Positions 10,991-21,639 of a DNA stretch of 64,000 nucleotides are shown here, one piece after another (the stretch's first letter is position 1; every line of letters starts with the position of its first letter). The DNA lies in contig OX393577.1 of assembly GCA_947652605.1 (NCBI GenBank), forward strand, positions 60,784,108 to 60,848,107, in the 5' to 3' direction. This DNA comes from Elmis aenea (lineage: Eukaryota > Arthropoda > Insecta > Coleoptera > Elmidae). Both the position numbers and the translations under genes were made by a program. The notes beneath the pieces were generated by a model, which searched no databases, was not told where the DNA came from, and saw nothing but the letters and a program-made list of their open reading frames with translations.

Positions 10991-12570
10991 ATCCAATCAA
11001 CTATTAGAAAGAGACAATATCTGCACCGTTACTTATGCAAGTATTAGCAATAAAGTTGTTAAAACATAATGGAGAAAAGTGAAGCTCACTTATTTCCAGT
11101 GAGATATTTTACTGTCTTCCCAGCATAGACGGTAAATCCGCATTTGTGCAATGAATAAATATTAAATAGTGATCAGACCGATTTTAGAAATTATTATTTC
11201 CTTTTCGTTGTAGAACTAAAAATAATAATTTCGTTTTCGTTCTTATAAAAATGTCGGTTAATTTCGTTTAACGTTTTCGTTCCGTTCTCAGACCCTGCTT
11301 GGTATACTTGGTCAACATTTTTATATCAATTGTATCTTCCATTTAGTGTTAATTTGAGACTTCGTCGTTTTTTTGCCATATGGACGAATTTTTGGCGTGT
11401 TGATTTCTAGGATAATAAAAAACCATTAGACATTATCTTAGAAATTTATTAATTATTGATTTTTCCAATGCACTTGAACGAATTCTCCACTTGATCTACA
11501 TTGTCATGTTCCATACAAAGTCATTTATGTTTTTTATAGAGATCATACACGCAAATTGTACTATCGTTAAGCGAATTTATTGCTGCAATTTGCAGTAACG
11601 AAGTACCCCTGTTAGGTCAATGCTAGCAGATGCAATCTGCAAACCGTCTGGAGTATGAACAATATGTTCCTACCGGTAAAGTTACACAATACGTTATGTT
11701 AAACCCGTTGCGCCATTATATTTGCAAATCTTGTTTGGCGACAAGTAATCCGAAACTAGTATGATGAAGTAAAAGATGTTAGGTTCTGCTACCAATTACA
11801 ATTTCAAATTTTTGAGAACCCTCCACCTGCGTTATTGCTCACTCATGCTGATAAAACGTTGTTTAGAAACAATTTTTAACACATGGTTATAAAGTTACTC
11901 GACAGTTGTCATACAAGAGTATAGTCTGATAGCCGAAATTATTGTGATTTCGGTAGTGAGACCGCGATTAAATTTATTATTTATAGTTATAGGTTACAGT
12001 GCCTAGACTTCCATTTTGAAGTAAGTTTATTTTAAAGTTAAATATATGCGGCTTATTACTTTTTAAACTTATCATTATAGAAGTTTTTACTTAGATTATT
12101 ATACGATTCGTTTCGTAAACAAGGCAATTTAAAGCTTACGCTTTAAGAAAACTATACGAAACGATAAAAGATTGTTGTATCCTAGTTCCTAGTAGATGTA
12201 TGATTTTTAATTTGATTTTGTATTGATAAGCGCATGTTTTAATTTTTTTCAAACGATAAATGAACCCTTAGCTTACCGTATGAAAAATACAAAATGTAGG
12301 TAAAAGTTGAGCTAATTATGTTAACTATAAGATGAAGAAAATAACAATTTAAATTTATTCTTATAAATTAGTGTTATAGAGGGTAGTCCAACAGTCTGAA
12401 AACGCTGCTGTAACGGTGTAAATACAAGTTTTATAAAAAAAATTGGCATAAAAAGTTTATGGCAACTTGTTAGCAACATTTTGACGTACTTCGATTGTTT
12501 TTTCGGGCAACCGTTTGCAACCAATAGGCGATCGTCATATGTTTTGAAATGACAACCTGACGGTCGAAAC
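10991..12570. other. AT-rich sequence, no gene recognised
   Basis: The end of a TTCGTTTTCG-rich stretch (11200-11295) and a short imperfect hairpin around 12105-12170 (CGTTTCGTA / TACGAAACG) are visible. No coding evidence was found. Confidence 0.4.
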
Positions 12571-12578
12571 GTCAACAC
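12571..12578. repeat. 8-bp target duplication, left (GTCAACAC)
   Basis: Identical to 13271-13278 on the other side of the MITE. Confidence 0.9.
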
Positions 12579-13270
12579 TAGGGATTCTGTCCCGGGACTT
12601 TCCCGGGACGTAAGTCTTAGTCTCGAGTCCCGGGACATTTAGTGCGAGACTCGAGACGAGACTTCAATGTTACAGAACACTGACATTTATTTTTTATATT
12701 TCCAATTTTTAAACAAATTTTACTGCCACGAGTTTAGCAAAAATATTTTTATATTTTTATGTTTTAAAGTTTAAGGAGAATTGTTAAGTTTATAAGTTAA
12801 AATATATTTTACTTATGCCTGTTATGTATAAAACTTTATGGAAAATTGTTAATTTTATTTAAAATAGGTATTTACTTGGAAATATATATTTTATTTACTG
12901 TGGAATGAAGACTAAATTAAAAATAATAATAATAATAATAATAATACTATACTTTATTCATAAAATAAATGCTTCAAGAACAAAATCCGTGAATATGGCT
13001 TAATTTAAAAAAATATATATATTAAGCAATTTTAAGTATGTATCCTGTGCTTTAGGAAACAATGTCACTGTATAGAAATAATTTATTTTTTACTGTGAAA
13101 ATAGCTGTTGAATTTTCAGTATATGAATATTGCATCATATTTCTTGACGGGTTATACCACCATTTTTTAGTACGTAAATAAAATTCGCAAAAGTCTCGAA
13201 GTCCCGGGACTTTGATAAAAAGAGTCTCGAGTCCCGGGACTTAAAAAATTGTCGAGACTCAGAATCCCTA
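12579..13270. mobile_element. hAT-type MITE, 692 bp
   Basis: The element has 11-bp perfect terminal inverted repeats (TAGGGATTCTG / CAGAATCCCTA) and is flanked by an exact 8-bp duplication GTCAACAC. The 8-bp duplication is diagnostic of hAT, P or related transposases. Directly inside both ends lie repeats of the palindrome GTCCCGGGAC joined to GTCTCGAG, three near the left end and two or three near the right. Such subterminal repeats are typical transposase-binding sites of hAT elements. The AT-rich interior has no coding sequence and holds an (AAT)n run beside ACTTTATT, which resembles a LINE tail. It would need a transposase in trans. Confidence 0.9.
12922..12958 (-). repeat. (AAT)n with AATAAAG (minus), LINE-like tail inside the MITE
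   Basis: Eight or so AAT units are followed by a minus-strand AATAAAG, the same order as at 5331-5359. It may be a very short nested LINE copy or an original part of the MITE. Confidence 0.45.
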
Positions 13271-13278
13271 GTCAACAC
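13271..13278. repeat. 8-bp target duplication, right (GTCAACAC)
   Basis: Exact partner of 12571-12578. Confidence 0.9.
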
Positions 13279-13412
13279 GTAAACAAAGAGACGCGGTTCC
13301 AAACCGAGGAACGAAGATTGTAACAAATGTTTAATAACTTTATTGTATTTTAAGAATATGTTTTCGGGTTTTTTATTTCATATAACTCATCGGCCAGGGA
13401 AGTAATCCCAAA

Positions 13413-13417
13413 AAGCA
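13413..13417. repeat. 5-bp target duplication of BEL/Pao element (AAGCA)
   Basis: Identical to 19714-19718 beyond the other LTR. Five base pairs is usual for BEL/Pao integrases. Confidence 0.85.
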
Positions 13418-13685
13418 TGTTGCGTAAGAACAGAGGCGGTCAAACTAAACGAAGGACCAATTGAATTCGAGTCAAAATAAACGTAAGGTTGGGTTCACTT
13501 ACCTGTTGGCTGCATACATAAACGGCACATTGGGCAGAATGCTACACTTCACTCTTCTTGCCCGAAGAGTGGCCTTTCTGGCGGGCATGCGCGATGGCTA
13601 TGAACCCAACCAAAAGGCGCGACAAAAGCAAAAAATACAAAAATGAAACAAAACGAACATTTAGTCCAACGACCGATACCTAACA
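13418..13685 (-). repeat. 3' LTR of BEL/Pao element (268 bp)
   Basis: It starts TGTTG and ends AACA, and reads as identical over all 268 bases to 19446-19713. It contains two hairpins: GGTTGGGTTCA at 13487-13497 pairs with TGAACCCAACC at 13601-13611, and CACTCTTC at 13550-13557 pairs with GAAGAGTG at 13564-13571. A 61-codon open frame inside the LTR occurs in both copies but has no recognisable domain and is not called as a gene. Since the element is on the minus strand, this left copy is the 3' LTR. Confidence 0.95.
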
Positions 13686-13863
13686 TACCGCCGACCAAAA
13701 TAACGTTAATATTTATTTTTACAAGACTTGAAACTAAGGAAATGTCTTCCATTTCCCAACGAAATAAAAAAAAAAAAACAAACCAAATTAAAATTAAAAC
13801 TTCATTACCCAAAAAATACTAGGTACTAATATTTATGCTTAATAAAAGCATAAGAAAAATGCA

Positions 13864-16800
13864 TCATTGTGATGGCAAAGGGCAAAGTTTTGTTAACGGG
13901 CGGCGAAATACGCCCTTAACTGATTTGACACTAACAACGCGAACTATGCCGTCGGCTCCAGGGTGCAAATCAACGACTTTGCCAAGACGCCACTGAAGCG
14001 GAGGGGCCAAATCGTCCTTTATAAGGACTAACGTACCCATTTCTAAAGTATCGCTGCAACTAGTCCATTTGCTCCGTTGTTGCAATGTATGCAAATATTC
14101 CAGATGCCAACGTTTCCAGAAATCCTGGTGCATACGCTGCAGTAACTGCCAACGACTCAATCTATTTAATTGTAAATGACTAAGATCCGGATCTGGAATG
14201 GCAGTCAAAGGTTCAAGTGTTAAAAAATGACCCGGAGTGAGAGCTGAAAGATCATTCGGATCTTCACTCGAAACGCACAAGGGACGCGAATTTAACAGAG
14301 CTTCAATTTGCACAACAACGGTATATAACTCCTCGAAAGTGAGTACTTGCTCACCAATAACTCGATTCAAGTGAGTTTTTACAGACTTGATACCAGCCTC
14401 CCACAACCCACCGAAATGTGGTGCGGATGGAGGGTTAAAGTGCCATTCAATACGCTCGTTGTTGGCAGCAGAATGCATTAAATTAATCAAAACACGGCTA
14501 GCGCCTACAAAATTTGTACCACAGTCGCTAACTAACCGCGTACAGCGACCGCGACGAGCGATAAAGCGGCGTAAGGCGGCGAGAAAAGCTTCAGAGGATA
14601 AGTCAGAAACAATTTCAATGTGAATGGCCTTTGTGGCAAAACACACAAATAAACAAAGATATGCCTTTTGCGCCTTCGCACCTCGATGCCTACCGAGCGT
14701 AATTTTAAATGGGCCTCCAAAATCAACGCCTGAACACTGAAAGGCTTTGAGTTGCGATACTCTGATATTAGGGAGATTTCCCATTACTGGCTGTAAATTA
14801 AAGGGTTTTACCCTAAAACAACGATTACATTTTGACAAGCAAGTACGTATTGCACGTTTCGCCGAAAGAATCCAAAATTTTTGAGCTAACAAAAAATGCA
14901 TTGTCCGTAGACCGGGATGCAAATTTTGCCGATGGCAATCTTCAATAATTAAATCAGTAAGCCGATGCTTCCGAGGCAATAATAAAGGGTGCTTCTGATC
15001 GTAACTAAGTTCCGAATTTGACAAACGACCGCCGACCCTAAGGATACCATCTTGATCCAGAAAAGGACACACTTTTCTTAGCGGTTTTGAACAAGGTTTA
15101 TGGTTCTGGATATTGACAATATCCTCTATAAAAACCTTACTTTGAACCAATTTGACAAGGACGAGAAGAGCCTTGTGCAATTCGATACTGGACAAAAATC
15201 CCGAGCGAGGTTCCGAACTCCTTCTAGATCCAGCAAGGAAACGTAAAACATAAGCGACGATACGTTCAATTTTCTGCAACGATGATTTGTCATGTAATAA
15301 TGTGTTAAACGCGTCTGTCGAACTTACAACCGCCAGCGTAACAACCCTTTGCTCCGAAACAACAACCTTTTCGACATCATTGGAAGGTATTTCTATTTTG
15401 TGAGAAGGCCACGAAGTCATAGGAGTCAATAGCCAAGAAGGCCCTAAAAACCAAATTGTTTGAGATACTAATTCGCTAGGACTAAGTCCACGCGACGCAC
15501 AATCAGCGGGATTATCATGCGTAGACACATGATGCCAAGCCGAAGGTGCCACATTATCGTGGATACGACTAATACGATTCGATACGAAAGTTTTCCACCT
15601 ATGTGGGGACGAGCGTATCCATGACAAAACAATAGTAGAATCGCTCCACGCGAAAATATTATGAAAATCGAACTCACCATGAAGGGTATGTACAACAAAT
15701 TGTATTAAATCCGACAGTAAAACGGCAGCGCAGAGTTCTAAGCGAGGTATCGATATGCGTTTCAGTGGCGCAACCTTTGATTTCGCGCAAATGAACGAAC
15801 AGCTTATTTGACTATCTTTATGTATGGTTCGTAAATACACAACGGCTGCGTAGCCGCGCTCACTGGCATCGCAAAATCCATGAAGTTCTCGCACATTAAA
15901 AGGAGCGACAAAAACACATCTACCAATTCGAATATTGGAAATAAGTGGTAATTCCGATTTATATTTATTCCACGCTTGAATAATCGAGTCCGGTGGGGAA
16001 TCGTCCCAATCAAGACCGAAAGACCATAATTGTTGTAATATAAATTTTGCAAAAAACGTAAGTGGAGTCAGAAATCCAAGTGGATCAAAAATCCTTGCTA
16101 ACTCCGATAAAATATTACGTTTAGTACTGGGACGTTCAATGGGTGTAACGTTGTAAGCAAAATGATCCGAGGAAGGGTGCCAACAAAGACCCAAAACCTT
16201 CACGATCGAATCTTTGTCGGGATCCAATGATAGCGCAAGTTGTTGATCATGAGGTATTTCAGAAAGTAGTTGTGGATTATTGCTCGACCACTTTCTAAGT
16301 TCAAAGCCACCCTTTGAGAGCAATTGCACAAGTTCCCTCTGAACGAGTACTGCCTCTTCAACAGACGTGGAGCCTGTGACTACATCGTCTACATAAATAT
16401 CTGACTGTAGTACTTTAGAGGCACGAGGATAAGCGACACCTTCATCCATTGCTAACTGACGCAGAGTTCTTAACGCTAGATAAGGTGCTGACGATACACC
16501 GTACGTCACGGTGTTCAAGCGGTATTCGCGAAGCGGTTCTGAAGGAGAAAATCTCCAAAATATTCTTTGAAAATCCCTATGTGAGGGGTTGATGAAAATC
16601 TGCCGATACATTTGTTTAATATCCGCAGTAAATACTACTTTGTGTAAACGAAATTTCAGTAATACGCTAATTATATCGGTTTGTAATTTAGGACCGACGT
16701 ACAAGACATCATTTAACGAACGACCTTCCGGAGTTTTTGCCGAAGCATCAAAAACTACCCTCAATTTTGTGGTTGAGCTGTCAGGTTTCAAGACGCAGTG

Positions 16801-19047
16801 ATGAGGTATAAAATACGAATTTATAACCTCACACGAAGATGCAAGTTCCATATGACCAGCTTGCAAATAATCTTTCATAAAACTAACATACTCAACGCGA
16901 AGCAACTCATTTTGCTTTTGCAAAAGACGACGTTCTAAAGACAAAAATCTACGTAGGGCCAGATCACGCGATTTTCCAATGGTCGAATTTTCAATTCTAA
17001 AGGGTAGTGGAACATAATAACGCCCCAACGGGTTACGAGAAAACCCCTTTTGATACAATTCATCGCAACGTTTATCGTCATCGGATATGACAATCTTTGA
17101 CGGAACATTTTCAAGTTCCCAAAATTTTGTTACAACGCTGTCTAAAGTCGAACAATCGAACGTAGTGCAAAACGATCTAACAGAAATGTGTGAAGCAGCA
17201 TTAATTTTTCCCATCAATATCCAACCGAATAACGTATTTATTGCGGTGGGCTGAGAATTTGTACCGACCAGACGTCCATCTCTTAAAATCGAAGGGAAAA
17301 TGTCGGCTCCCAATAACATGTCTATTTTACGTGGCGTTCCAAATTGTGGGTCTGCTAACTTAAGGTTTGTGATATGTGTCCATTTTTCCGAATAAATAGT
17401 TGTGGACGGCATTTCCGTACATATATGCGGCAAAATCATGAAATCGACATTAAACTTCGGTTCCTCTTTGTCCTTAGGTTTAAGAACACATGTAGTAAAA
17501 CCGGTAGATTCGCACGAAAAGGTACGATTCAAGCCATGGATGGGAATATTTACTGGGGCTCGGGACAGCCCTAATTTCTTAACGCAACTATCAGTAATAA
17601 AATTTGCCTGACTGGCGCTATCTAATAAAACACGAAGCGTTTGATAATTTCCCCAACAGTCTAACACATCAACTAAGGCTGTCGATAACAAAACAGTGTT
17701 TCGAGATGAAAAGGTGGTCGTTAAACTATTGACTTGATTTAAAAGTAACTTTGGAGTTTCATCCAAAGGCGAATGAGTAATTTCCGATTCTTTACTCGTA
17801 GATACGTGCCCGGATGAAGACGATTTGATTTTGTTTTCAAAGTGCAATAAGGTATGATGCCTGCTATTGCAAATACGACAATTCAAAGTTGAATTACAAT
17901 CCTTCATTTTATGAAACGAGCTCAAACAATTTATACAAAGGTTTTTGCCTTTGACGAACAGAAATTTATCATTTGTGGTTTTTGCAAGAAAATTCGAACA
18001 TCTATAAAGTGCGTGTGGCGACCGACAACAAGGACAACTACTACTATTTGCGTTTGCTACAAAAGAGGCGGGTGAATTAAAAATTCGATTAGATGAACTG
18101 GTTCGATTAGGCGATAATACGACATGATTTGTTCGACTTTTATCCGATTTAGACCCTGGGTTCCTTTCTGATTCAACCAACTTACACGTTTCGAGTGCTT
18201 TGCATTGTTCTACCAAAAAAGTTCTTAGATCGTCAAAGGTCGGTATTTCCTTTCGACTATGTTGCAATTCAAAACGTTTTCTAGTCCCGGCGTCTATTTT
18301 CTGAAGTAACAAATTGAAAAGGGTAAAATCCCATAAGTCAATATTGACGTAATTTAGAGCATCTAAATTTTCCGAAACCGTATTAAGTAACGAGCGAAGC
18401 GATTGTGGCGAATCCGCAGATGTTTTTGGTGCATGGAAAATATTACTCCAATAGTCTGTAGCAAGAAGACGTTTATTGTTATACCTATCAATTAATGCCT
18501 GAAAGGCTATAGGATAATTGACATCGGTAAGTGGAAGTGTTCTAACTAACCCTAGGGGTTCTTTAGACAAACAACTAATGAGGTACTGAAATTTTTCAAT
18601 ATTCGAAATTGAAGTGTTTTCGTGGATCAAACTATTAAAAATATCGTAAAAAGTTTGCCACTTTGTTTGATCTCCGTCAAAGGTAGGCAGAGTAGTTTGC
18701 GGTAGACGAACGTTCGATGTCGAAGTAGCAGCTTCAGAATTGGTATGAGAAACTGTATTTTGCATCACTTGCAAATAAGCTGAGTAAATTGTGTGATATA
18801 ATTCATCGATTTTAGTGGTGACTTCGTCGAGTTTATCTAAAACTTCGGTTTTATCCGATTTTAACTGAATGTTAACTCCTAATTTGTTGAATTCTTGAAA
18901 TAACTGCTGAGCAGTTTCAAATCTTGCCCTAAAGGCCAAAGCATTTGCACCATCTATAGGTTCTGATGCGATATTGTAAATTGGCGCAAGACGTTTTATA
19001 ATTTGAGTGCCTCTTGCAATGACGTCCGTCAACGAATAAAGAGCCAT
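13864..19047 (-). CDS. BEL/Pao Gag-Pol polyprotein, 1727 aa
   Basis: One uninterrupted frame starting at an ATG (19045-19047). Domains in order, by approximate residue: a gag-like region (DUF1759 type, about 115-290, with LPTFDGDQTKW); cysteine-rich knuckles (CPCC... at about 338, CINC-x4-H-x4-C at 371-384, CRIC-x3-HH at 390); an aspartic protease (DUF1758 type) with LLDSASQANFI near 474; reverse transcriptase about 750-960 with VVFDAS, TADIKQMY and the catalytic YVDD near 886; RNase H about 1055-1180 with GFCDASE and AWSDST; an integrase zinc-binding HHCC region about 1375-1413; an integrase core with GVDFGGPF, SDCGTNF and the ...FGGLWEAG glutamate motif near 1550; and a C-terminal DUF5641-like domain to the stop. 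The length fits BEL/Pao Pol. It makes the capsid and the enzymes for copying and integrating the element. The single frame implies one polyprotein cut by its own protease. Confidence 0.97.
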   Translation of the reverse strand: MALYSLTDVIARGTQIIKRLAPIYNIASEPIDGANALAFRARFETAQQLFQEFNKLGVNIQLKSDKTEVLDKLDEVTTKIDELYHTIYSAYLQVMQNTVSHTNSEAATSTSNVRLPQTTLPTFDGDQTKWQTFYDIFNSLIHENTSISNIEKFQYLISCLSKEPLGLVRTLPLTDVNYPIAFQALIDRYNNKRLLATDYWSNIFHAPKTSADSPQSLRSLLNTVSENLDALNYVNIDLWDFTLFNLLLQKIDAGTRKRFELQHSRKEIPTFDDLRTFLVEQCKALETCKLVESERNPGSKSDKSRTNHVVLSPNRTSSSNRIFNSPASFVANANSSSCPCCRSPHALYRCSNFLAKTTNDKFLFVKGKNLCINCLSSFHKMKDCNSTLNCRICNSRHHTLLHFENKIKSSSSGHVSTSKESEITHSPLDETPKLLLNQVNSLTTTFSSRNTVLLSTALVDVLDCWGNYQTLRVLLDSASQANFITDSCVKKLGLSRAPVNIPIHGLNRTFSCESTGFTTCVLKPKDKEEPKFNVDFMILPHICTEMPSTTIYSEKWTHITNLKLADPQFGTPRKIDMLLGADIFPSILRDGRLVGTNSQPTAINTLFGWILMGKINAASHISVRSFCTTFDCSTLDSVVTKFWELENVPSKIVISDDDKRCDELYQKGFSRNPLGRYYVPLPFRIENSTIGKSRDLALRRFLSLERRLLQKQNELLRVEYVSFMKDYLQAGHMELASSCEVINSYFIPHHCVLKPDSSTTKLRVVFDASAKTPEGRSLNDVLYVGPKLQTDIISVLLKFRLHKVVFTADIKQMYRQIFINPSHRDFQRIFWRFSPSEPLREYRLNTVTYGVSSAPYLALRTLRQLAMDEGVAYPRASKVLQSDIYVDDVVTGSTSVEEAVLVQRELVQLLSKGGFELRKWSSNNPQLLSEIPHDQQLALSLDPDKDSIVKVLGLCWHPSSDHFAYNVTPIERPSTKRNILSELARIFDPLGFLTPLTFFAKFILQQLWSFGLDWDDSPPDSIIQAWNKYKSELPLISNIRIGRCVFVAPFNVRELHGFCDASERGYAAVVYLRTIHKDSQISCSFICAKSKVAPLKRISIPRLELCAAVLLSDLIQFVVHTLHGEFDFHNIFAWSDSTIVLSWIRSSPHRWKTFVSNRISRIHDNVAPSAWHHVSTHDNPADCASRGLSPSELVSQTIWFLGPSWLLTPMTSWPSHKIEIPSNDVEKVVVSEQRVVTLAVVSSTDAFNTLLHDKSSLQKIERIVAYVLRFLAGSRRSSEPRSGFLSSIELHKALLVLVKLVQSKVFIEDIVNIQNHKPCSKPLRKVCPFLDQDGILRVGGRLSNSELSYDQKHPLLLPRKHRLTDLIIEDCHRQNLHPGLRTMHFLLAQKFWILSAKRAIRTCLSKCNRCFRVKPFNLQPVMGNLPNIRVSQLKAFQCSGVDFGGPFKITLGRHRGAKAQKAYLCLFVCFATKAIHIEIVSDLSSEAFLAALRRFIARRGRCTRLVSDCGTNFVGASRVLINLMHSAANNERIEWHFNPPSAPHFGGLWEAGIKSVKTHLNRVIGEQVLTFEELYTVVVQIEALLNSRPLCVSSEDPNDLSALTPGHFLTLEPLTAIPDPDLSHLQLNRLSRWQLLQRMHQDFWKRWHLEYLHTLQQRSKWTSCSDTLEMGTLVLIKDDLAPPLQWRLGKVVDLHPGADGIVRVVSVKSVKGVFRRPLTKLCPLPSQ

Positions 19048-19428
19048 CTTAAGTCAATAAAAAGTTGATTAATCAAAAGGGAAAGACAAAGCGAAATAAT
19101 AACTACCAAGTGCATGCGCGGTGCACAAAGTAAAGCAAAATGGCAACGAACAAATAAAATTGTTGCAGCAAACCAAAATAGGTACGACAAATTATATATA
19201 AAACGAACAAAAGTCAATAATTAACCAAATTTAATAACTTGCCTTTTGCCGCAAACAATAATGTAAATAATTGCTAATGCAAGCAGGTAATGAACCCCAA
19301 CGAACAAAAAATGGTTGATACGATAAACGCGAAACGGCCGATAGCAAAACTCGAATTCAATAGCGTGCATTTACGAATTTAAATGCAAAACAAACTACTG
19401 ATTTTAACTAAATACATAAATAATATCC

Positions 19429-19445
19429 GGCTCGATTGGACCAAA
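19429..19445 (-). other. Candidate primer-binding site
   Basis: Directly inside the 5' LTR the minus strand reads TGGTCCAATCGAGCCGG. TGG at this place is the usual complement of a tRNA CCA end. The following bases are close to the 3' end of insect tRNA-Tyr as I remember it, but not exact, so the primer tRNA is uncertain. Confidence 0.5.
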
Positions 19446-19713
19446 TGTTGCGTAAGAACAGAGGCGGTCAAACTAAACGAAGGACCAATTGAATTCGAGT
19501 CAAAATAAACGTAAGGTTGGGTTCACTTACCTGTTGGCTGCATACATAAACGGCACATTGGGCAGAATGCTACACTTCACTCTTCTTGCCCGAAGAGTGG
19601 CCTTTCTGGCGGGCATGCGCGATGGCTATGAACCCAACCAAAAGGCGCGACAAAAGCAAAAAATACAAAAATGAAACAAAACGAACATTTAGTCCAACGA
19701 CCGATACCTAACA
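19446..19713 (-). repeat. 5' LTR of BEL/Pao element (268 bp)
   Basis: Reads as identical to 13418-13685. As the upstream LTR of a minus-strand element it should hold the promoter. No clear TATA box is visible, so an Inr-type start is possible. Confidence 0.95.
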
Positions 19714-19718
19714 AAGCA
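19714..19718. repeat. 5-bp target duplication (AAGCA), right
   Basis: Exact partner of 13413-13417. Confidence 0.85.
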
Positions 19719-19854
19719 TAAAGCAAATATCTGTCCCCAAACATGTATATTTATTTACTTGTTTAAAGTTTCATTTACACTTACTTTTAATTATTATTAA
19801 TTACACATGCCGACACTTCAAAACTTTGTGAACGTTGTTTTAATTATGATAACT

Positions 19855-21150
19855 GTTGTTATATAAATTACATGCTCTAAATTCAATGGAACACGCTGTT
19901 TTTAACTATCACATCAAGTTTTTCAGCAAAATTGGAAAAAAACAATTTATTGAGTTTTTAAAGAAAAACAACACATAATTAGATCTCAAAAATATCTAAA
20001 CAAAAAGCTGTTTGAATAATTTATATTAGAATAGATGTCCTTATACAGTGTGTGTCCAAAAGGAATGGAATATGCTATAATTATATCTCAGTAAATATTC
20101 ACTTTAGGTTTTTTTTTTTTTTAAATAACAAAAGCGCAACGAAAAACAATTGAATGGCAAGTTATCCCTATAATATACTCATTTGATAGATTTTTTTTTC
20201 TCTTTTCAATGATGGGTTCACCTTAAAAATTAAGTTTATGCTAAGAGGTCTAAGAATATCGAAAATTTAAAAGATCGTATTAAAGAAATTACACCTGAAA
20301 TGGTTGGGAATGTTATTAATGGGTTTAAAAACCGAGTTTCATTGCCAAGCTGTAAATGGTTCACAGTTTGAACACTTATTGTTGATTTTGTCATAAAATT
20401 TTAGTTCTTATGATGTTTTGGTTAGAAATAAATACTAAACAAGTAAAATAATTTTTGCGTTTTTCTCAAAAAGTTGCTTAAGTAAGGGTAGGTACTAAAG
20501 TTTTGCATCATTGAAAAGAGAGAAAAAATCTCTATCAAATGAGTATAATATAGGGGTACCTTGTCATTTAAAAAAATTTAATTGTTTTTCATTGTGCTCT
20601 TGTTATTCGAAGAAAAAATTGTCTTATGGGGGAAAACTAAGTACAAACAACTTTTATTCAAAACATTTTTTCCTAAAGTGGATATTTACTGAGATATATA
20701 GCATATTCCATTCCTTTTAGACACACTGTATAAATCAAATGCTCTTTAATTCAATGGCACACGCAGTTTATTTCTATCTCATCAATTTTTTTAGAAAAAT
20801 AGAAAAAAGATCAATAAGTCAAAAAAAAACTTTTTTATTTTAAAACTATTTGTATAGTTTACATTAAAATTGCTGTTCTTATATAAATAACAGCCTCTGA
20901 ATTCAATGGCACACACAGATTTTTGCTATCACATCAAGTTTTCCGGGAAAATGGAAAAACAGATCAATGAGTTTTTAAACAAATAAATTTAAATTTAAAA
21001 CTATTTAAACAAAAAACTATTTGTATAATTTATATTAAAATTGCTGTTCTTATATAAGTAACATGCTCTGAATTCAATGGCACACACAGTTTTTGCTATC
21101 TCATCAAGTTTTTCAGCAAAATGAAACAATAGATTAATGTGTTTTCAAAA
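19855..21150 (+). repeat. ~170-bp tandem repeat, four diverged copies
   Basis: Copies begin near 19857, 20731, 20873 and 21043. Each has the order CTTATATAAnTnACA, then (A)TTCAATGGCACACnC, then ATCAAGTTTTTCAGCAAAAT, then an A-rich stretch ending before the next CTTATATAA. Copies one and two are separated by the inserted foldback at 20046-20728. No coding content. Period about 150-170 bp, consistent with a small satellite. Confidence 0.8.
20046..20728. mobile_element. Foldback/MITE with TA target site, 683 bp
   Basis: The ends read TACAGTGTGTGTCC(A) and (T)GGACACACTGTA-like. The arms extend inward for over 150 bp (AAAGGAATGGAATATGCTAT / ATAGCATATTCCATTCCTTT, then the ATCAAATGAGTATA block at about 20180 and 20530). 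TA dinucleotides at 20044-20045 and 20729-20730 fit a TA target duplication, as for Tc1/mariner. It interrupts a tandem repeat whose other copies show the uninterrupted sequence. The centre has no recognisable protein. Confidence 0.85.
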
Positions 21151-21639
21151 AACAGAAAAATATAGTAATTTATTATTAAAAATATTTAATATAAGTACCT
21201 GATTTATGAAACAAACGGGTTACATACATATTTAAAGGGTTAATAAAAATACTGTTATTGTATTTTGGCTGATTTCTAACTGCTACAAATCCGGGAAACC
21301 GAGACATCAGGTAATAAGTAGCTAGCCTTCGGACCAACACGCTCGGGTCTACGAGACGTTGCGTCGTACCTGCACAGCTGGCGCAGGCGATCCAGTTTAT
21401 AAAAAAATTATTTTGTGTGAAAACCAGATGTGATATCTAAAAACTAAAAGCATATTCGTAATCAGCGCCACCGAATTAGTAAAAAACACATGTCGGCCTG
21501 TGTTATCGGTATAAAATTTCTAGAACACTCTTTATCTAAACCACTAGAGGTGTATCAATGAATGTTATCGTAGTTTTGCATGACGTATTTTCAGGTGTCT
21601 TACAACATCTAGAAACCTCGTATTATATAAGAACGAAAG
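21151..21639. other. Unassigned sequence
   Basis: A moderately GC-rich stretch at 21320-21390 (ACCAACACGCTCGGG and following) stands out from the flanks but matches nothing I can name. Confidence 0.35.

Larger units (their letters stand above)
13418..19713 (-). mobile_element. Intact BEL/Pao LTR retrotransposon (~6.3 kb)
   Basis: A complete element: LTR, ~400-bp leader, one gag-pol frame, a short 3' region, LTR, bounded by AAGCA on both sides. The LTRs show no difference by eye and the polyprotein has no stop or frameshift, so insertion is recent and the copy may still be active. No envelope-like frame was found, so it is a retrotransposon rather than an enveloped form. The candidate purine tract before the 3' LTR (around 13686-13705, minus) is only weakly purine-rich. 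Confidence 0.95.

Noticed and set aside
9580..11295. A single hAT element bounded by the TTCGTTTTCG clusters
   Set aside because: CAGACCCTG occurs only at the right. No inverse end or 8-bp duplication was found at the left.
13461..13646. 61-codon frame inside the LTR, identical in both LTRs
   Set aside because: Identity follows from LTR identity. It is on the strand opposite to the element and has no domain.
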